A stretch of 64,000 nucleotides of DNA from Pseudarthrobacter psychrotolerans (GCF_009911795.1 NZ_CP047898.1:1-64000), one strand, 5' to 3'. Shown: positions 28,567-37,972, counted from the first letter of the stretch. Numbers and translations are program-made. Notes: generated by a model from the sequence alone, not told the origin.

Positions 28567-28661
28567 TTCTCTTGTGCTTTGACACACGGCTGCGGGACAG
28601 GGCAATGAACCTTCCATAGACATGCCGGCAGCACAACAGTTTGCCGGCGGAAGGGAAACCA

Positions 28662-29282
28662 ATGTTTGAAGGCATCGCCACCGGGTTCAGCCAGCTTCCG
28701 CTGGCACCGGAACCGGTGAACCCCGACCAGTCACCGGATTATCTGGCGGGGCTCCGGGATTTCGCGGGACAGTTCCTGACCGGCTGTATCGTGCTGGTCG
28801 TCATCTCCGCGATCGTGTCAGTGACCTTGTTCGTGATCGGCAAGATGACGGCTCTTTCCAACGCCCAGGCCAAGTCATTGATGTGGTCCGGCCGTGTCTT
28901 CCTCGGTGCCGCGATCATCGGATCCGTCGGCGGCCTGATCTTCTGGGGCTCCGGTCTCGGGAAGTTCAACCTCATGCCCGCCGGGGCACAGCAGCCAACC
29001 GTCGAGATCACCAAAAAGCCGGCCAAATCGACGTGCGCAAGCAGGGTTGAACTAGGGGCGGGCCTGTTCAACCAAGATGACATTGCCGGAGCGGTGAAGT
29101 CGTTGCTCTCCGATGAAGACAGCGAAAAGTACAAGAACACGGGCAGCGTCATCTGGCTGCCAAAGGGACCCCAGTGCACCTCTGAGAACCATGTAGCCGA
29201 TCCGTGTTCGAAGGTTGAGGTCTATGCCGGGGGATCGCAAATCGAGGTAGCTCCCCGCAACACATCCGAGTGCAAGAACTGA
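28662..29282 (+). CDS. Small two-helix membrane protein, TrbC/VirB2-like position, with exported tail
   Basis: A 206-residue protein (ATG 28662 after AAGGGAAACC). Two membrane helices, FAGQFLTGCIVLVVISAIVS and LGAAIIGSVGGLIFWGSGLG, flank a short loop in the style of VirB2/TrbC pilins. It then carries an extra C-terminal domain of about 110 residues with four cysteines (STCASR, GPQCTSEN, ADPCSKVE, TSECKN), probably disulphide-bonded outside the cell. The next gene is a shorter paralogue lacking this domain. Likely a transfer-channel subunit. Confidence 0.66.
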   Translation: MFEGIATGFSQLPLAPEPVNPDQSPDYLAGLRDFAGQFLTGCIVLVVISAIVSVTLFVIGKMTALSNAQAKSLMWSGRVFLGAAIIGSVGGLIFWGSGLGKFNLMPAGAQQPTVEITKKPAKSTCASRVELGAGLFNQDDIAGAVKSLLSDEDSEKYKNTGSVIWLPKGPQCTSENHVADPCSKVEVYAGGSQIEVAPRNTSECKN

Positions 29283-29300
29283 TTGAAGGGTATGTATCTG

Positions 29301-29657
29301 ATGAGTGTTTTGACTGAGTTGTTGGTCTCCGTTCCGGCGGAGGGGATTGATCCGAAGGTCACTGCCAATAACACGGCTCCGTGGTTGCCGGTGCTGCGTG
29401 ATATTGCCGGTGGTGTGATGGTGACGTGCATCGTTTTGCTGGTGATCGTGCTGATTATCGGTGTTGTTCTGCTAGTGGCCGGGAAGCTGGGTTCGATGTC
29501 CGGGGCGCAGTCCACGGGCTTCATGATCCTGGTCTGGGGTTTACTGGGCGCCGCGGTGATCGGCTCCGTCAGCGGGCTGGTGTTCTGGGCTACAACGAAT
29601 TCCCTGGCGCCGGCACCGGTCGCCGCGGCCGCCGGTGCTTTGCTGGGGTTGGGCTGA
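29301..29657 (+). CDS. Small two-helix membrane protein, paralogue of the preceding gene
   Basis: A protein of 118 residues. The ATG at 29301 (MSVLTELLVSVPAEGIDP) suits the GAAGGG at 29284-29289; ATG 29292 is an alternative. DIAGGVMVTCIVLLVIVLII and GLLGAAVIGSVSGLVFWATT align with both helices of the previous gene (GCIVLVVISAIVS, GAAIIGSVGGLIFW). It looks like a pilin-type subunit without the cysteine-rich tail, so the pair may be a major and a modified subunit of the channel. Confidence 0.68.
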   Translation: MSVLTELLVSVPAEGIDPKVTANNTAPWLPVLRDIAGGVMVTCIVLLVIVLIIGVVLLVAGKLGSMSGAQSTGFMILVWGLLGAAVIGSVSGLVFWATTNSLAPAPVAAAAGALLGLG

Positions 29658-29661
29658 TTCG

Positions 29662-30729
29662 GTGAGGTTCGCGGCGCTGGCACCGATGGGGCCGGCAGAG
29701 GATATCCAGAAGTTTTTCGACGGCGGGATCCAGGGGTTCGCGGCGAGCGTTTTCGATGTGATCAAGAGCGCTTTCAGTTCGACGGACATGAACTCGAATT
29801 GGTGGGTCTCTGTGATCGGCGGGACGGTCAACACCCATGTCGGTGGCCAGGTCACCACGGTGGTGTATCCCGGCATGTTGACGCTTTTGGTGCAGGTCAT
29901 GGCCCCGGTGATGGTCATTCTTGTTGCCGCGCAGGTTGTTGTCAGTCTCTTCCGCTCTTCCACTGTCGGCCTGATCCGGGCCGGCGCCACAGCGGTGTTC
30001 GCGATCCCGGCGACCTACATTCTGGCCGGGATCATGTTCACCCTGATCCAGGTGATGGACAACATCTCCGTGTACATCCTGGCTGCCGGGAACAACGACG
30101 GCGAGGACGCGGTCACCACCACGGTGCTGGCGTTGTTCGGCCTCTCCTGGGATCCGGCCGCAAAGTCCGTGGTGCTGGATGAGAACTACCAGCAGTGGGC
30201 TCTGGCGAAAGACCAGAACAACCCGGGAGCGATTCTCGTCCCGGTGATCCTGATCTTCGTGATCTGGATCATTGCGCTTTTGCTGGCGGCGTTCATGGTC
30301 TTCCGGATGTTGGGTTTGATCGTGCTGGCCTCGTTGCTGCCGATTGCGGCGATGAGTCAGCCGCTGGAAGCAGCGAAGGGCATTTTCAAGGGCTTCGGCA
30401 CGACGGCTCTGGCGTTGCTGATAGCCAAACCATTGTCTGCACTGGTGCTGAAGATGGGGTTCGTGATCTCGGCGACGTCGAACACGACGTTCCAGTTTCT
30501 GGCCGGGATCCTGTGCCTGCTCATGGCCGCTGTCATGCCGGTGCTGACGATGAAGTTCATGGCGTTCCTGACCGGCGGGGCAGGGGACGGGATCATCGGT
30601 GGCGGCGCCGGGATCGGGTCCGAAGCCGGGCGCCGCTTCGAGCGTCACGGCGGGAGTGCGTTGCGCAGCACGCGGCAAATGGGTTCCAGGATCGCGCGGA
30701 TGCCGGCCCGGATCGGGCGAGGCAGGTAA
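29662..30729 (+). CDS. VirB6/TrbL-like polytopic membrane protein
   Basis: A 355-residue protein (GTG 29662) with about seven membrane helices, for example MLTLLVQVMAPVMVILVAAQ, VPVILIFVIWIIALLLAAFM, MLGLIVLASLLPIAAMSQPL and FLAGILCLLMAAVMPVLTMK. An amphipathic N-terminal part IQKFFDGGIQGFAASVFDVI precedes them, and a basic C-terminal tail follows. Position between pilin-like genes and SCO6880/VirB4 genes and its shape fit the VirB6/TrbL channel component of type IV secretion; sequence identity to the family cannot be proved by eye. Confidence 0.7.
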   Translation: MRFAALAPMGPAEDIQKFFDGGIQGFAASVFDVIKSAFSSTDMNSNWWVSVIGGTVNTHVGGQVTTVVYPGMLTLLVQVMAPVMVILVAAQVVVSLFRSSTVGLIRAGATAVFAIPATYILAGIMFTLIQVMDNISVYILAAGNNDGEDAVTTTVLALFGLSWDPAAKSVVLDENYQQWALAKDQNNPGAILVPVILIFVIWIIALLLAAFMVFRMLGLIVLASLLPIAAMSQPLEAAKGIFKGFGTTALALLIAKPLSALVLKMGFVISATSNTTFQFLAGILCLLMAAVMPVLTMKFMAFLTGGAGDGIIGGGAGIGSEAGRRFERHGGSALRSTRQMGSRIARMPARIGRGR

Positions 30730-30769
30730 TGAATACAACTAACGATTTTCGGGGAGAGGTGCTTCGCTG

Positions 30770-32419
30770 ATGAGCGCAGGCGTAGTAATGGAAGAAGAGC
30801 TCGGCTGGCATGACGTCAGGTTCGGGCGCGAAACCAAACGCGGTGTGGTGTTGGGGCTGGAAATGCACCAGCTCATCACCTTCGGTATCGCGATGGTGGC
30901 CATCGTGGTCACGGTCCTGGTGTTTGGCTTCCCGCTCGGCTGGCTGATCGGCGGGACCATGCTGCTGATCACCGGGCCGGTGTGCTGCACGAGGTTCCAC
31001 GGGACCTCCACGCTGCAATGGGGGCTCCGGTGGGTCGGCGGACGGTGGAGCAAGGGCACGGGCCAGGGGAAGTACCTGCGGGCGACCCGGACCGAAACCC
31101 CGCTGGATCTTGCCCCCGCGCCGGTACACACCCACGGTGCACTCCATGCAGCCCCGGACCCGGACGGGGAGCCTCCGGCCTACCGGTCAACGATCGGCAA
31201 GAAGGGCCAGATCGTGCCGGGAACACCGGAACGGTTCATGTTGCCGGGGGAGTTGAACGAGCTGCTCTGCTATGAGCTGCCCGGCGGGGAAGCGTTCGTC
31301 TATGACCCGGTGAACAAGTACGGCATCATCGCCGCGCAGGTCGAATCCATGAACGCTTTCGCGCTGGAGTCTGAAGACGAGCAGATCAACCGTACCGAGG
31401 CTTTCTCGTCCGTTTTGACCGCGCTCTCCACCCAGGAAGGCGTCGAGTACCTGCAGCTGACTGATCAGACGTCGGTGGTGTCCGGGGCGAAGATCCGGGA
31501 CTACTACAAAACCAAGGGCGCGCAGGCTCCCCGGGTGGTCCGGGACGGGGAACTGGTGCCGCTCGCGGGCGCGAACATCAACTCGTTCGCGTCCCACGCC
31601 TATGAGGATCTGGTGTCCAACGGGCGCGGCATCATGCACCACGAAGGCTGGGTTGTGGTCGTGTTGAGCCGGAAGAAGCTGGAGAAGTCGATCACGGCCC
31701 ACGGCGGTGGGCTCGCCGGATTCATGAGCCTCGCGGCGGGCACGATTTCCTCGGTGACGGAGTCGCTGACGCCGACAGGGACGGTGGTGCGGTTCTGGAT
31801 GAACGCACGGGAACTCTCAGCCTGCATCCGACGCGCAACCGACCCTGCCTCTGCGGTGGAGATCTCGGAGCGGACCGGAGCGTTTGCCGGTGTCGCACCG
31901 GCCTCTGCCGGGCCGATGGTTATGCTGCCGGAGTGGTCCACGCTCCAGACGGACACGGGCATTCACCGCACCTGGTGGGTTTCGGAGTGGCCACGGAAGA
32001 AGGCCAGCCTCGGGTTCATGTCCAAACTGGTGTTCGCCGGTGACTTCCGGCATTCCGTGACGCTCATCGCCAAGCCTTACCCGGTCAGTAAGGCCATGAA
32101 GGACATCACCACCTCCCTCGCCGATCACGATTCCGGGCTCGATATTCAGCACCGGCTGGGCCGGCCGATTTCCCGGGCGCAACGGCTGGAAGGAACTGAC
32201 CTTGAGTTCAGGGAAATGCAGCTCACCGACGGGTTCGGGGCCTTGAAGATCGGCGGCTACGTCACGCTCTCGGCATCGGACGCGACGGAACTGGAAGTGA
32301 ACAACACCAAACTGCGGAACGCTGCCGCATCGGCCCAGGTGGAGCTCCGGTGCCTATACGGGCAACAGGCCGAAGGCTTCGTCGCCTCGGCCATGCCGCT
32401 GGGCAGGGGACTGCTGTGA
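30770..32419 (+). CDS. SCO6880-family conjugation protein
   Basis: A 549-residue protein. The N-terminal LGWHDVRFGRETKRGVVLGL and two adjacent helices MHQLITFGIAMVAIVVTVLV / GFPLGWLIGGTMLLITGPVC are PrgI-like. A large cytoplasmic part follows (LPGELNELLCYELPGGEAFV, AFSSVLTALSTQEGVEYLQL, HRTWWVSEWPRKKASLGFMS, LGRPISRAQRLEGTDLEFRE). This is the SCO6880 family in actinobacterial transfer operons, which stands directly before the VirB4-like ATPase and is like the N-terminal half of VirB4-type proteins. GTGA overlap with the next gene supports a joint complex. Confidence 0.82.
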   Translation: MSAGVVMEEELGWHDVRFGRETKRGVVLGLEMHQLITFGIAMVAIVVTVLVFGFPLGWLIGGTMLLITGPVCCTRFHGTSTLQWGLRWVGGRWSKGTGQGKYLRATRTETPLDLAPAPVHTHGALHAAPDPDGEPPAYRSTIGKKGQIVPGTPERFMLPGELNELLCYELPGGEAFVYDPVNKYGIIAAQVESMNAFALESEDEQINRTEAFSSVLTALSTQEGVEYLQLTDQTSVVSGAKIRDYYKTKGAQAPRVVRDGELVPLAGANINSFASHAYEDLVSNGRGIMHHEGWVVVVLSRKKLEKSITAHGGGLAGFMSLAAGTISSVTESLTPTGTVVRFWMNARELSACIRRATDPASAVEISERTGAFAGVAPASAGPMVMLPEWSTLQTDTGIHRTWWVSEWPRKKASLGFMSKLVFAGDFRHSVTLIAKPYPVSKAMKDITTSLADHDSGLDIQHRLGRPISRAQRLEGTDLEFREMQLTDGFGALKIGGYVTLSASDATELEVNNTKLRNAAASAQVELRCLYGQQAEGFVASAMPLGRGLL

Positions 32420-33939
32420 AGCACATCGGAGGAAAATCGAACCGGCTGTCCGGGCTGGTCCCGGTCATGCTGGATATCTCCAACGGTTCCCGTCAGGCAC
32501 GGGCGCAGCAACGCCTGACCAGGGCCCGTGCCGTCGCGGCTGCGTCGGTTGAGACGGCTGGCGGGGATGACGGCTTTCCGCAGCAGGCATTCCCTACCGG
32601 CGGGAAGCAGCGCATCAACAATCTTCGCGGCGGTTTCCGGCTCCGCCAGCGCCCGTTCAGCGAGACGGCGTTTTCCTTTGCGACGGCGTACCCGTTCCTG
32701 GCCGGCGCGAACCTGGGACACAAGGGCGCCTACATCGGCGAGGACGTTTACGGCGGCGGGGCGTTCGTGTTTGACCCGTGGGAGCTGTACGAGGCGAAGG
32801 TCATCACCGGCATGTCGATGATCCTGATGGGCGCTGTGGGTTCCGGAAAGTCCACGTGCGCGAAGTCCGTGGTCTGCCGCCTGGTGATGCTGGGACGCAA
32901 GGCGTTGATCCTCGCGGACCGTAAGGGCGAATGGGATGTTGTCGCGCAGTTCCTGGGCGGTCACACCATCAAGGTCGGCCCGGGCCAGCCGGACCGGGTC
33001 AACCCGCTGGATGAGGGCATCCGGCCCTCGGTGACGCCGGACGGGGAACCGATGACGGATCTGCGCTGGGCGGCGATGGTGCGCGCCAAGCGATTGAATC
33101 TGCTCCAGACCATCGGTGAAATCCTGCTGGACCGTGCCGTGCAGGGCGCCGAACACACAGCCCTGTCGATGGCACTGGATCTGACGGTGGAGTCGGCTGC
33201 GCCGGGTGTGCCGACGTTGCCGGGCTTCATCGAGCACCTGCGGCAGATGAGCGTTTCCACCGATGGTTCACGCTCCGTTGCCGAAGCCGCCGAAAGGCTT
33301 CTGCACGCCTTTTCCCGCTGCACCCAGGGGGACCTGAAAGGCATGTTCGACGGCGAAACCACAGCGAACTTCGACCCCGAACTGCCGATCATCACGGTCA
33401 ACACCAAGGCACTCGTCGGCGCCTCGAAAGAAGCACGGAAAATCGCCTACGCCTGCACCGGGTCATGGGCTGAATCGATGGTCACCAACTCCGACTCCGG
33501 ACAAAGGCTCTGCGTCTACGAGGAGGGCTGGGACTCGGTCAGCGACGAAGCGTCCCTGACCCGGATGATGGAGGCGTGGAAACTCGCCCGCGACTACGGC
33601 ATCTTCAACGTCCTGATCATTCACAAACTCGGGGATCTGGACATTGCCGGGGACGCCGGATCGAAAATGGCCGCGATGGCACGCTCGCTGCTGGGCGATA
33701 CCACGGTGAAGGTCATCTACCGGCAGGAAACAGCCAACCTTGCCGTGACCGAGCGGGAGCTGGGCCTGACCCGGGCCGAGCGGGAGGACGTGAACCGTTC
33801 CGCCCAGGGAACCGGGCTCTGGAAGGTCGGCCCCTACCGGACGGTGAGCGTGAAAAACCAGCGCACCACCGCCGAAGTGCCGGTCTTCGATACCGATAAC
33901 AAAATGCGCTCCAACAGGGGCGGGGAGGTTGCGGCATGA
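32416..33939 (+). CDS. VirB4-like conjugation ATPase
   Basis: A 507-residue protein starting at GTG 32416. The Walker A loop is ILMGAVGSGKSTCAKSVVCR at about residues 136-155, followed by KALILADRKGEWDVVAQFLG. A Walker-B-like segment RLCVYEEGWDSVSDEASL uses Glu-Glu where DE is usual in VirB4. Late motifs are DYGIFNVLIIHKLGDLDIAG and MARSLLGDTTVKVIYRQET. It corresponds to the ATPase half of VirB4, its N-domain being supplied by the SCO6880 protein upstream. It powers assembly or transfer at the membrane. Confidence 0.85.
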   Translation: MKHIGGKSNRLSGLVPVMLDISNGSRQARAQQRLTRARAVAAASVETAGGDDGFPQQAFPTGGKQRINNLRGGFRLRQRPFSETAFSFATAYPFLAGANLGHKGAYIGEDVYGGGAFVFDPWELYEAKVITGMSMILMGAVGSGKSTCAKSVVCRLVMLGRKALILADRKGEWDVVAQFLGGHTIKVGPGQPDRVNPLDEGIRPSVTPDGEPMTDLRWAAMVRAKRLNLLQTIGEILLDRAVQGAEHTALSMALDLTVESAAPGVPTLPGFIEHLRQMSVSTDGSRSVAEAAERLLHAFSRCTQGDLKGMFDGETTANFDPELPIITVNTKALVGASKEARKIAYACTGSWAESMVTNSDSGQRLCVYEEGWDSVSDEASLTRMMEAWKLARDYGIFNVLIIHKLGDLDIAGDAGSKMAAMARSLLGDTTVKVIYRQETANLAVTERELGLTRAEREDVNRSAQGTGLWKVGPYRTVSVKNQRTTAEVPVFDTDNKMRSNRGGEVAA

Positions 33940-35762
33940 AAGCGATGGATAAAGGGACCCAGATGGCGGTCCTTGCCCTTGGCCTGATCGCACTGGTGCT
34001 CTATGCGCTGTACCTGCCGGGGCAGATCGCCGCTTCCTTCCGCTGCGGATCCTTCACCACCCTGCCCTCGATCCTCCAGCCGCTCGGATTCCTGAACCCG
34101 TCCAGCCCCGCCGACGCCTCCGTCTACGGGACCACGGCAGCCGGCTGCGGACCGGAGAGCGGGGCAGTCATCGTATGGATGGTCCTGCTCGTCGTCCTGG
34201 CCGTCGGCGCCGGCGTGACCGTATGGAAGCTGGTGCACGACTGGAAACTCTCGGACGAGTACTTCGTCAAGGACGTCATGGGCCGTGACGGGCTGGCCAA
34301 GATCAAGGAAATTAAGAACACGGTCGGGGAGAAGAAAATCCTCGAACGCGCCAAAAGCATCCGCCCCACCCTGGGCCGGCCGTCAGTGGAGGACGCATCC
34401 ATCCGCATCGGGCACGTCCTCTCCCAAGCAGTCCTGGTCTCCTGTGAGGAATCAATCGTCCTAGTCGGCCCACCCCGGTCAGGTAAGGGCTTCCACCTGC
34501 TGATCTCGGCAATCCTGGACGCCCCGGGATCCTGCATCACCACCTCGACCAGGGCGGACAACTACGCGGCCACCCACGAGCTGCGCTCAAACGGCGGGCC
34601 CTGCACGTTGTTTGACCCGCAGGGACTGACCGGGGCGAAGTCCTCGCTGAAGTGGTCACCGATCACCGGGTGCGAGCGGCCCGAGGTCGCAGCCCGCCGG
34701 GCCTCCTCGCTGATCGGCTCCTCCGGGCTGGGGAAGTCCGGGTCCAACCAGGAATGGGCCGGCGCAGCGATCTCCATCCTCCAGTCACTCCTGCACGCCG
34801 CAGCCCTCGGCGGGCACAGCGTTGACGAGCTGTACCTGTGGGGGACCGCTCCGACGACCGCGCGGACCGCGCAGAAGATCCTGCTCGAACACCCGGACGC
34901 CGCATTCGGCTGGGGCCAGTCGCTCAAGTCCATCCTTGACGGGGACCCGAAGATGCTCGGCAGCCGCTGGTTCGGCGTCGAAGGGGCATTGGCCGGCCTT
35001 GCCGTGCCGCTCGTGCGTGAAACCCTGAAACCGGCCGGCCCGGCGGAGGAACTGGTTCCGGCGAAATTCATCAGGGACCGCGGGACGCTGTACCTGATCG
35101 GGACGAAGTCCGGCGGCGGGGCCATGGCGCCGTTCCTGATTGCGATGATGGACGAAATCACCGAAACCGCCCGTGAAATGGCCATCCGGCTGCCGGGAAA
35201 CCGGCTCGATCCGCCGCTGTCGCTGGTGCTGGACGAGATCGCGAACATGTCCAGCTCCTGGCCAGGGCTCGTGACGCTGATGTCGGACGGCGGCGGTTTG
35301 GGGATCAGCCCGCTGGTGGTCCTGCAGTCCCTCGCGCAGGCCCGCGGCGGCTGGGGAGCGGAAGAAGCGCAGGCCGTGTTCGACTCGGCGACGGTGAAAA
35401 TACAACTCGGCGGTTCGGGCAACGAAAAAGACCTCGAATCGTTCGTCAAGCTCCTCGGCACCAGGGCTGTGGAGGAAGGCTCTGTCACGCACACCTCCGA
35501 CGGGTATTCCTCCAGCACCTCCAAGCGGGAGAAGGACGTCATGACCGTCTCGGAGCTGCGCCGGCTGCCGTTCGGCTATGGCCTGTTCGTCGGGCGCAAC
35601 GGCAGGCCTTTCCTGCTGAAAATGACGCGCTGGGTCGACCGGCCCGACGCCCCGCAGATCAAGGCCGGCATCAGGAAGTTCAGCAGCTCACTGCTGGTTG
35701 AACTGACCGACTCCACGGCCGCAGGAACGCAAGAGCGCATCAGCGAAGAAGTCCCTGGATAA
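33936..35762 (+). CDS. VirD4/TraD-type coupling protein (TraM-recognition domain)
   Basis: A 608-residue ATPase; the ATG overlaps the previous stop (ATGA). Two N-terminal membrane helices (MAVLALGLIALVLYALYLPG and VIVWMVLLVVLAVGAGVTVW) anchor it. Walker A is IVLVGPPRSGKGFHLLISAI at about residue 172-191 and Walker B LSLVLDEIANMSSSWPGLVT. LMSDGGGLGISPLVVLQSLA and SATVKIQLGGSGNEKDLESF are coupling-protein (TraD/TraG) signatures, and the TraM-recognition domain lies around this C-terminal half. It would bring relaxosome DNA to the channel; no relaxase gene is visible here. Confidence 0.88.
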   Translation: MKAMDKGTQMAVLALGLIALVLYALYLPGQIAASFRCGSFTTLPSILQPLGFLNPSSPADASVYGTTAAGCGPESGAVIVWMVLLVVLAVGAGVTVWKLVHDWKLSDEYFVKDVMGRDGLAKIKEIKNTVGEKKILERAKSIRPTLGRPSVEDASIRIGHVLSQAVLVSCEESIVLVGPPRSGKGFHLLISAILDAPGSCITTSTRADNYAATHELRSNGGPCTLFDPQGLTGAKSSLKWSPITGCERPEVAARRASSLIGSSGLGKSGSNQEWAGAAISILQSLLHAAALGGHSVDELYLWGTAPTTARTAQKILLEHPDAAFGWGQSLKSILDGDPKMLGSRWFGVEGALAGLAVPLVRETLKPAGPAEELVPAKFIRDRGTLYLIGTKSGGGAMAPFLIAMMDEITETAREMAIRLPGNRLDPPLSLVLDEIANMSSSWPGLVTLMSDGGGLGISPLVVLQSLAQARGGWGAEEAQAVFDSATVKIQLGGSGNEKDLESFVKLLGTRAVEEGSVTHTSDGYSSSTSKREKDVMTVSELRRLPFGYGLFVGRNGRPFLLKMTRWVDRPDAPQIKAGIRKFSSSLLVELTDSTAAGTQERISEEVPG

Positions 35763-35765
35763 GCC

Positions 35766-36164
35766 ATGGGTTTCTCTCTGGCCCGGAAGTCCGGGGCCCG
35801 GCGCCGCGTCTACACCGGATACCTGCGTTCCGGTGCGTGGGCGTGGCGCCGCACGCGCTGGTTCAGGGACTGCCGCGCCGCCGGGGCCGAACCGGCCTGC
35901 CAGGTCTGCGGCACAACCCTGGCCGTGGCGGGGACGCTGGATCTGCACCACACCAGCTATGACGGCGTCTACATCAACGACGACGGCAGCTACCGGGCCG
36001 AAGAGCCGGACACCGATCTGCTGCCGTATTGCAGGGAACACCACCAAGAACTACACAGGATCCTTGATGAACGACGAGGCGATTACTGGGGCTGGAACCG
36101 CCGGCGCGCGACCGCCGTCGTCACCCGGATCCTGACCCGTAAACATCACCAAAGGACACCATGA
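35766..36164 (+). CDS. HNH-endonuclease-like zinc protein
   Basis: A 132-residue protein rich in Arg. It has CQVCGTTLAVAGTLDLHHTS and LLPYCREHHQELHRILDERR: CxxC, LHH and CxxHH make a HNH-type (beta-beta-alpha-metal) site. Starts 3 bases after the VirD4-like stop. Such genes are common in phages and integrative elements, acting as nicking or packaging nucleases, but its role here is unknown. Confidence 0.68.
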   Translation: MGFSLARKSGARRRVYTGYLRSGAWAWRRTRWFRDCRAAGAEPACQVCGTTLAVAGTLDLHHTSYDGVYINDDGSYRAEEPDTDLLPYCREHHQELHRILDERRGDYWGWNRRRATAVVTRILTRKHHQRTP

Positions 36165-36451
36165 CCGATCCTCGCACCACCACCGGCACCCTGGGGACCT
36201 GCTGGCTCTGTGCACAACAAAGCAACCGTATCGAAAGCCACGTCGTTGACCATGACCACTACGAACTCGCCGCCTGCAACGGCTCCGTTGGCGTCAGTGT
36301 CGACCTCTGCCCGATGTGCCACGTCGCCGTGCACAAATGGATGCGCTCCAACGGCAGGCCCTGCACGCACGCGGCCGCCGACGCCCTCGACGCGATCTTC
36401 TACCGATTCACCAACGCACTGCTGCCCGAACCGCGGAAAGAGGAGCCATGA
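36161..36451 (+). CDS. Small HNH-like zinc protein
   Basis: A 96-residue protein overlapping its neighbours at both ends by 4 bases. TCWLCAQQSNRIESHVVDHD and VDLCPMCHVAVHKWMRSNGR give CxxC, DHDH and CxxCH, a metal site like the recombination endonuclease VII / HNH group. It repeats the theme of the previous gene with different sequence, so the two may work as a pair. Function unproven. Confidence 0.6.
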   Translation: MTDPRTTTGTLGTCWLCAQQSNRIESHVVDHDHYELAACNGSVGVSVDLCPMCHVAVHKWMRSNGRPCTHAAADALDAIFYRFTNALLPEPRKEEP

Positions 36452-37316
36452 GCACGAGCACCGAACCGTCAGCAACCGACTGGACCGTCGAGCCGTTCAA
36501 CGCCGACGAAGACGCCCCGGACACCTGGGCGCAAGACGCCGGCACTCCAGCGGGGGCGGGGGAGGCGGGCTGCCCGCATTTCTGGACCCGGATATTGAAG
36601 CGGAACTCGGCGCGGGCCCGCCGGAATGGATGGGGATCCGCTGGCGCGAGATCAGTGCCGAACACAAACCCGCTGCGTGGACTGCCCTGCGCCAATGGGT
36701 GGACTGGTTCGTCCGCGAGTACCAGCTGAACACGTCCCAGATCACCGAGTGCTGGTTTGAACATTCCGACATCGTCGCGGAGCTCTACGCCGGGATGTGC
36801 GCCGAATACAAGTTCTGGGAAGAAGGGACGCCGGGCCTTGGCGCGATGACAACGTGGCACCCGCACGTCCAGGCGATGACGGCCCGGCTCGCCGCCATGG
36901 TCGATAAAAGGCAATGCCACATCACCGGACACCAGGACGATCCAGCTGACCTGGCTTTCACCTACAACCAGGACCGGTGGGCGCGGATCCGCGACGGTCT
37001 GACCGCAACAGTGGAAGTACCGCGCGAAGGGATCAACCGGCGCTGGCGGCCCATCGCCGTTGCCGGTGGCGGGGAAGTCATCGCTGGACGGGAAATCCTC
37101 GTCGGCCCTGCCGCCGCTGTGGAGGCTGACCAGATCACCGGGACAACGCTCCTCTCCGGGGCCGCAGCGGAGAGCGTGCAGCTACGACACACCACCATGG
37201 GTGCTGCCGCTGAATCGTATTGGGAACACACCACCGGACCCGGCAGGCAAGACGGCTGGACCCGCCACACGGACCCAGAAGCAGAGACCGGACCGGACAC
37301 CACAGAACAGGACTAA
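36448..37316 (+). pseudogene. DUF4913-family protein (one frameshift)
   Basis: From ATG 36448: MSTSTEPSATDWTVEPFNAD. A G is lost near 36555 (GGGGGCGGGGGAGG region); then the frame reads GGGGLPAFLDPDIEAELG, MGIRWREISAEHKPAAWTAL, WVDWFVREYQLNTSQITECW and VAELYAGMCAEYKFWEEGTP. This WxxL/WVDWF/CWYxH-type pattern is the DUF4913 family of actinobacterial integrative elements. The C-terminal third is specific and ends DTTEQD. Corrected length is about 290 residues. Role unknown; it stands after transfer genes. Confidence 0.75.
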
Positions 37317-37320
37317 GAAC

Positions 37321-37460
37321 ATGGGACTGCCATTGTTGGCAGCCTCAAAGGCGCGGCAGGGAAGACATCGGGCCGCGTCTACAGGGAGTTGTTCGCCGGG
37401 CTGGACGGTCTCGGCCCATCAACAATGGAACAGGATCCGGCGCTAACTGAAAACTTTTGA
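37321..37460 (+). pseudogene. Small element gene, about 46 residues (frameshifted)
   Basis: Following the DUF4913 stop by 4 bases, ATG 37321 reads MGL and, with one added base near 37332, IVGSLKGAAGKTSGRVYREL then FAGLDGLGPSTMEQDPALTE and NF before the TGA at 37458-37460. The codon use in this frame is typical of the region and the peptide has no stop, while the printed frame gives an unlikely sequence. Short hypothetical protein; I do not know the family. Confidence 0.45.
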
Positions 37461-37521
37461 CACGCCGCCAAGTAACGATAAGGAAACTGTCATGAATAGC
37501 AGCACCGTTGAAGGAGCATCA

Positions 37522-37956
37522 ATGTCTGCCCGTGTGAATGTAGCTATATCGAGCGATTACGTTGCCGTTCTCGCAGAGGGCGCTATCGCCGTCCAGGCCA
37601 TGGATGTCTCTCCCGTTTCAAAGGCCGTGATCGAACACGTCACCGCCAACTTTTCCGCAGCAGTAGGTGTTACACCGCTGAAGGAAGAGGAGGCCTACGC
37701 TTTCCCGTACGGACGCAAGCTGTTCACGGGGATGGAATCGACGGTGGAGTGGTGGAATGCGCCGCTCTACACCGACGAAGCTGCGAGCAAAGACCTTTGG
37801 GCGGCGGCCGCGGATCTGGTAGCAGCGAATGGGGGCGGCAGCGACCTTTCCGATGCGTTGCGGGCAATGGCCTTGGCCTTCACGGCAGAGCCCGTGAAAG
37901 TGGTCCTTACCGTCGAATATGAGACGCCTCGCCCTTTACGGAAGCCAGCCGTTTAA
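37522..37956 (+). CDS. Hypothetical protein
   Basis: ATG 37522 has GAAGGAG seven bases upstream; ATG 37492 with AAGGAAAC is an alternative adding ten residues. The 144-residue product (MSARVNVAISSDYVAVLAEG) is acidic and soluble, with ATEYAFPYGRKLFTG-like AYAFPYGRKLFTGMESTVEW in the middle and a helical Ala-rich C-end. No family recognised. GC content is lower than in the transfer operon. Confidence 0.6.
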   Translation: MSARVNVAISSDYVAVLAEGAIAVQAMDVSPVSKAVIEHVTANFSAAVGVTPLKEEEAYAFPYGRKLFTGMESTVEWWNAPLYTDEAASKDLWAAAADLVAANGGGSDLSDALRAMALAFTAEPVKVVLTVEYETPRPLRKPAV

Positions 37957-37972
37957 CGACCGATTGATTGCA

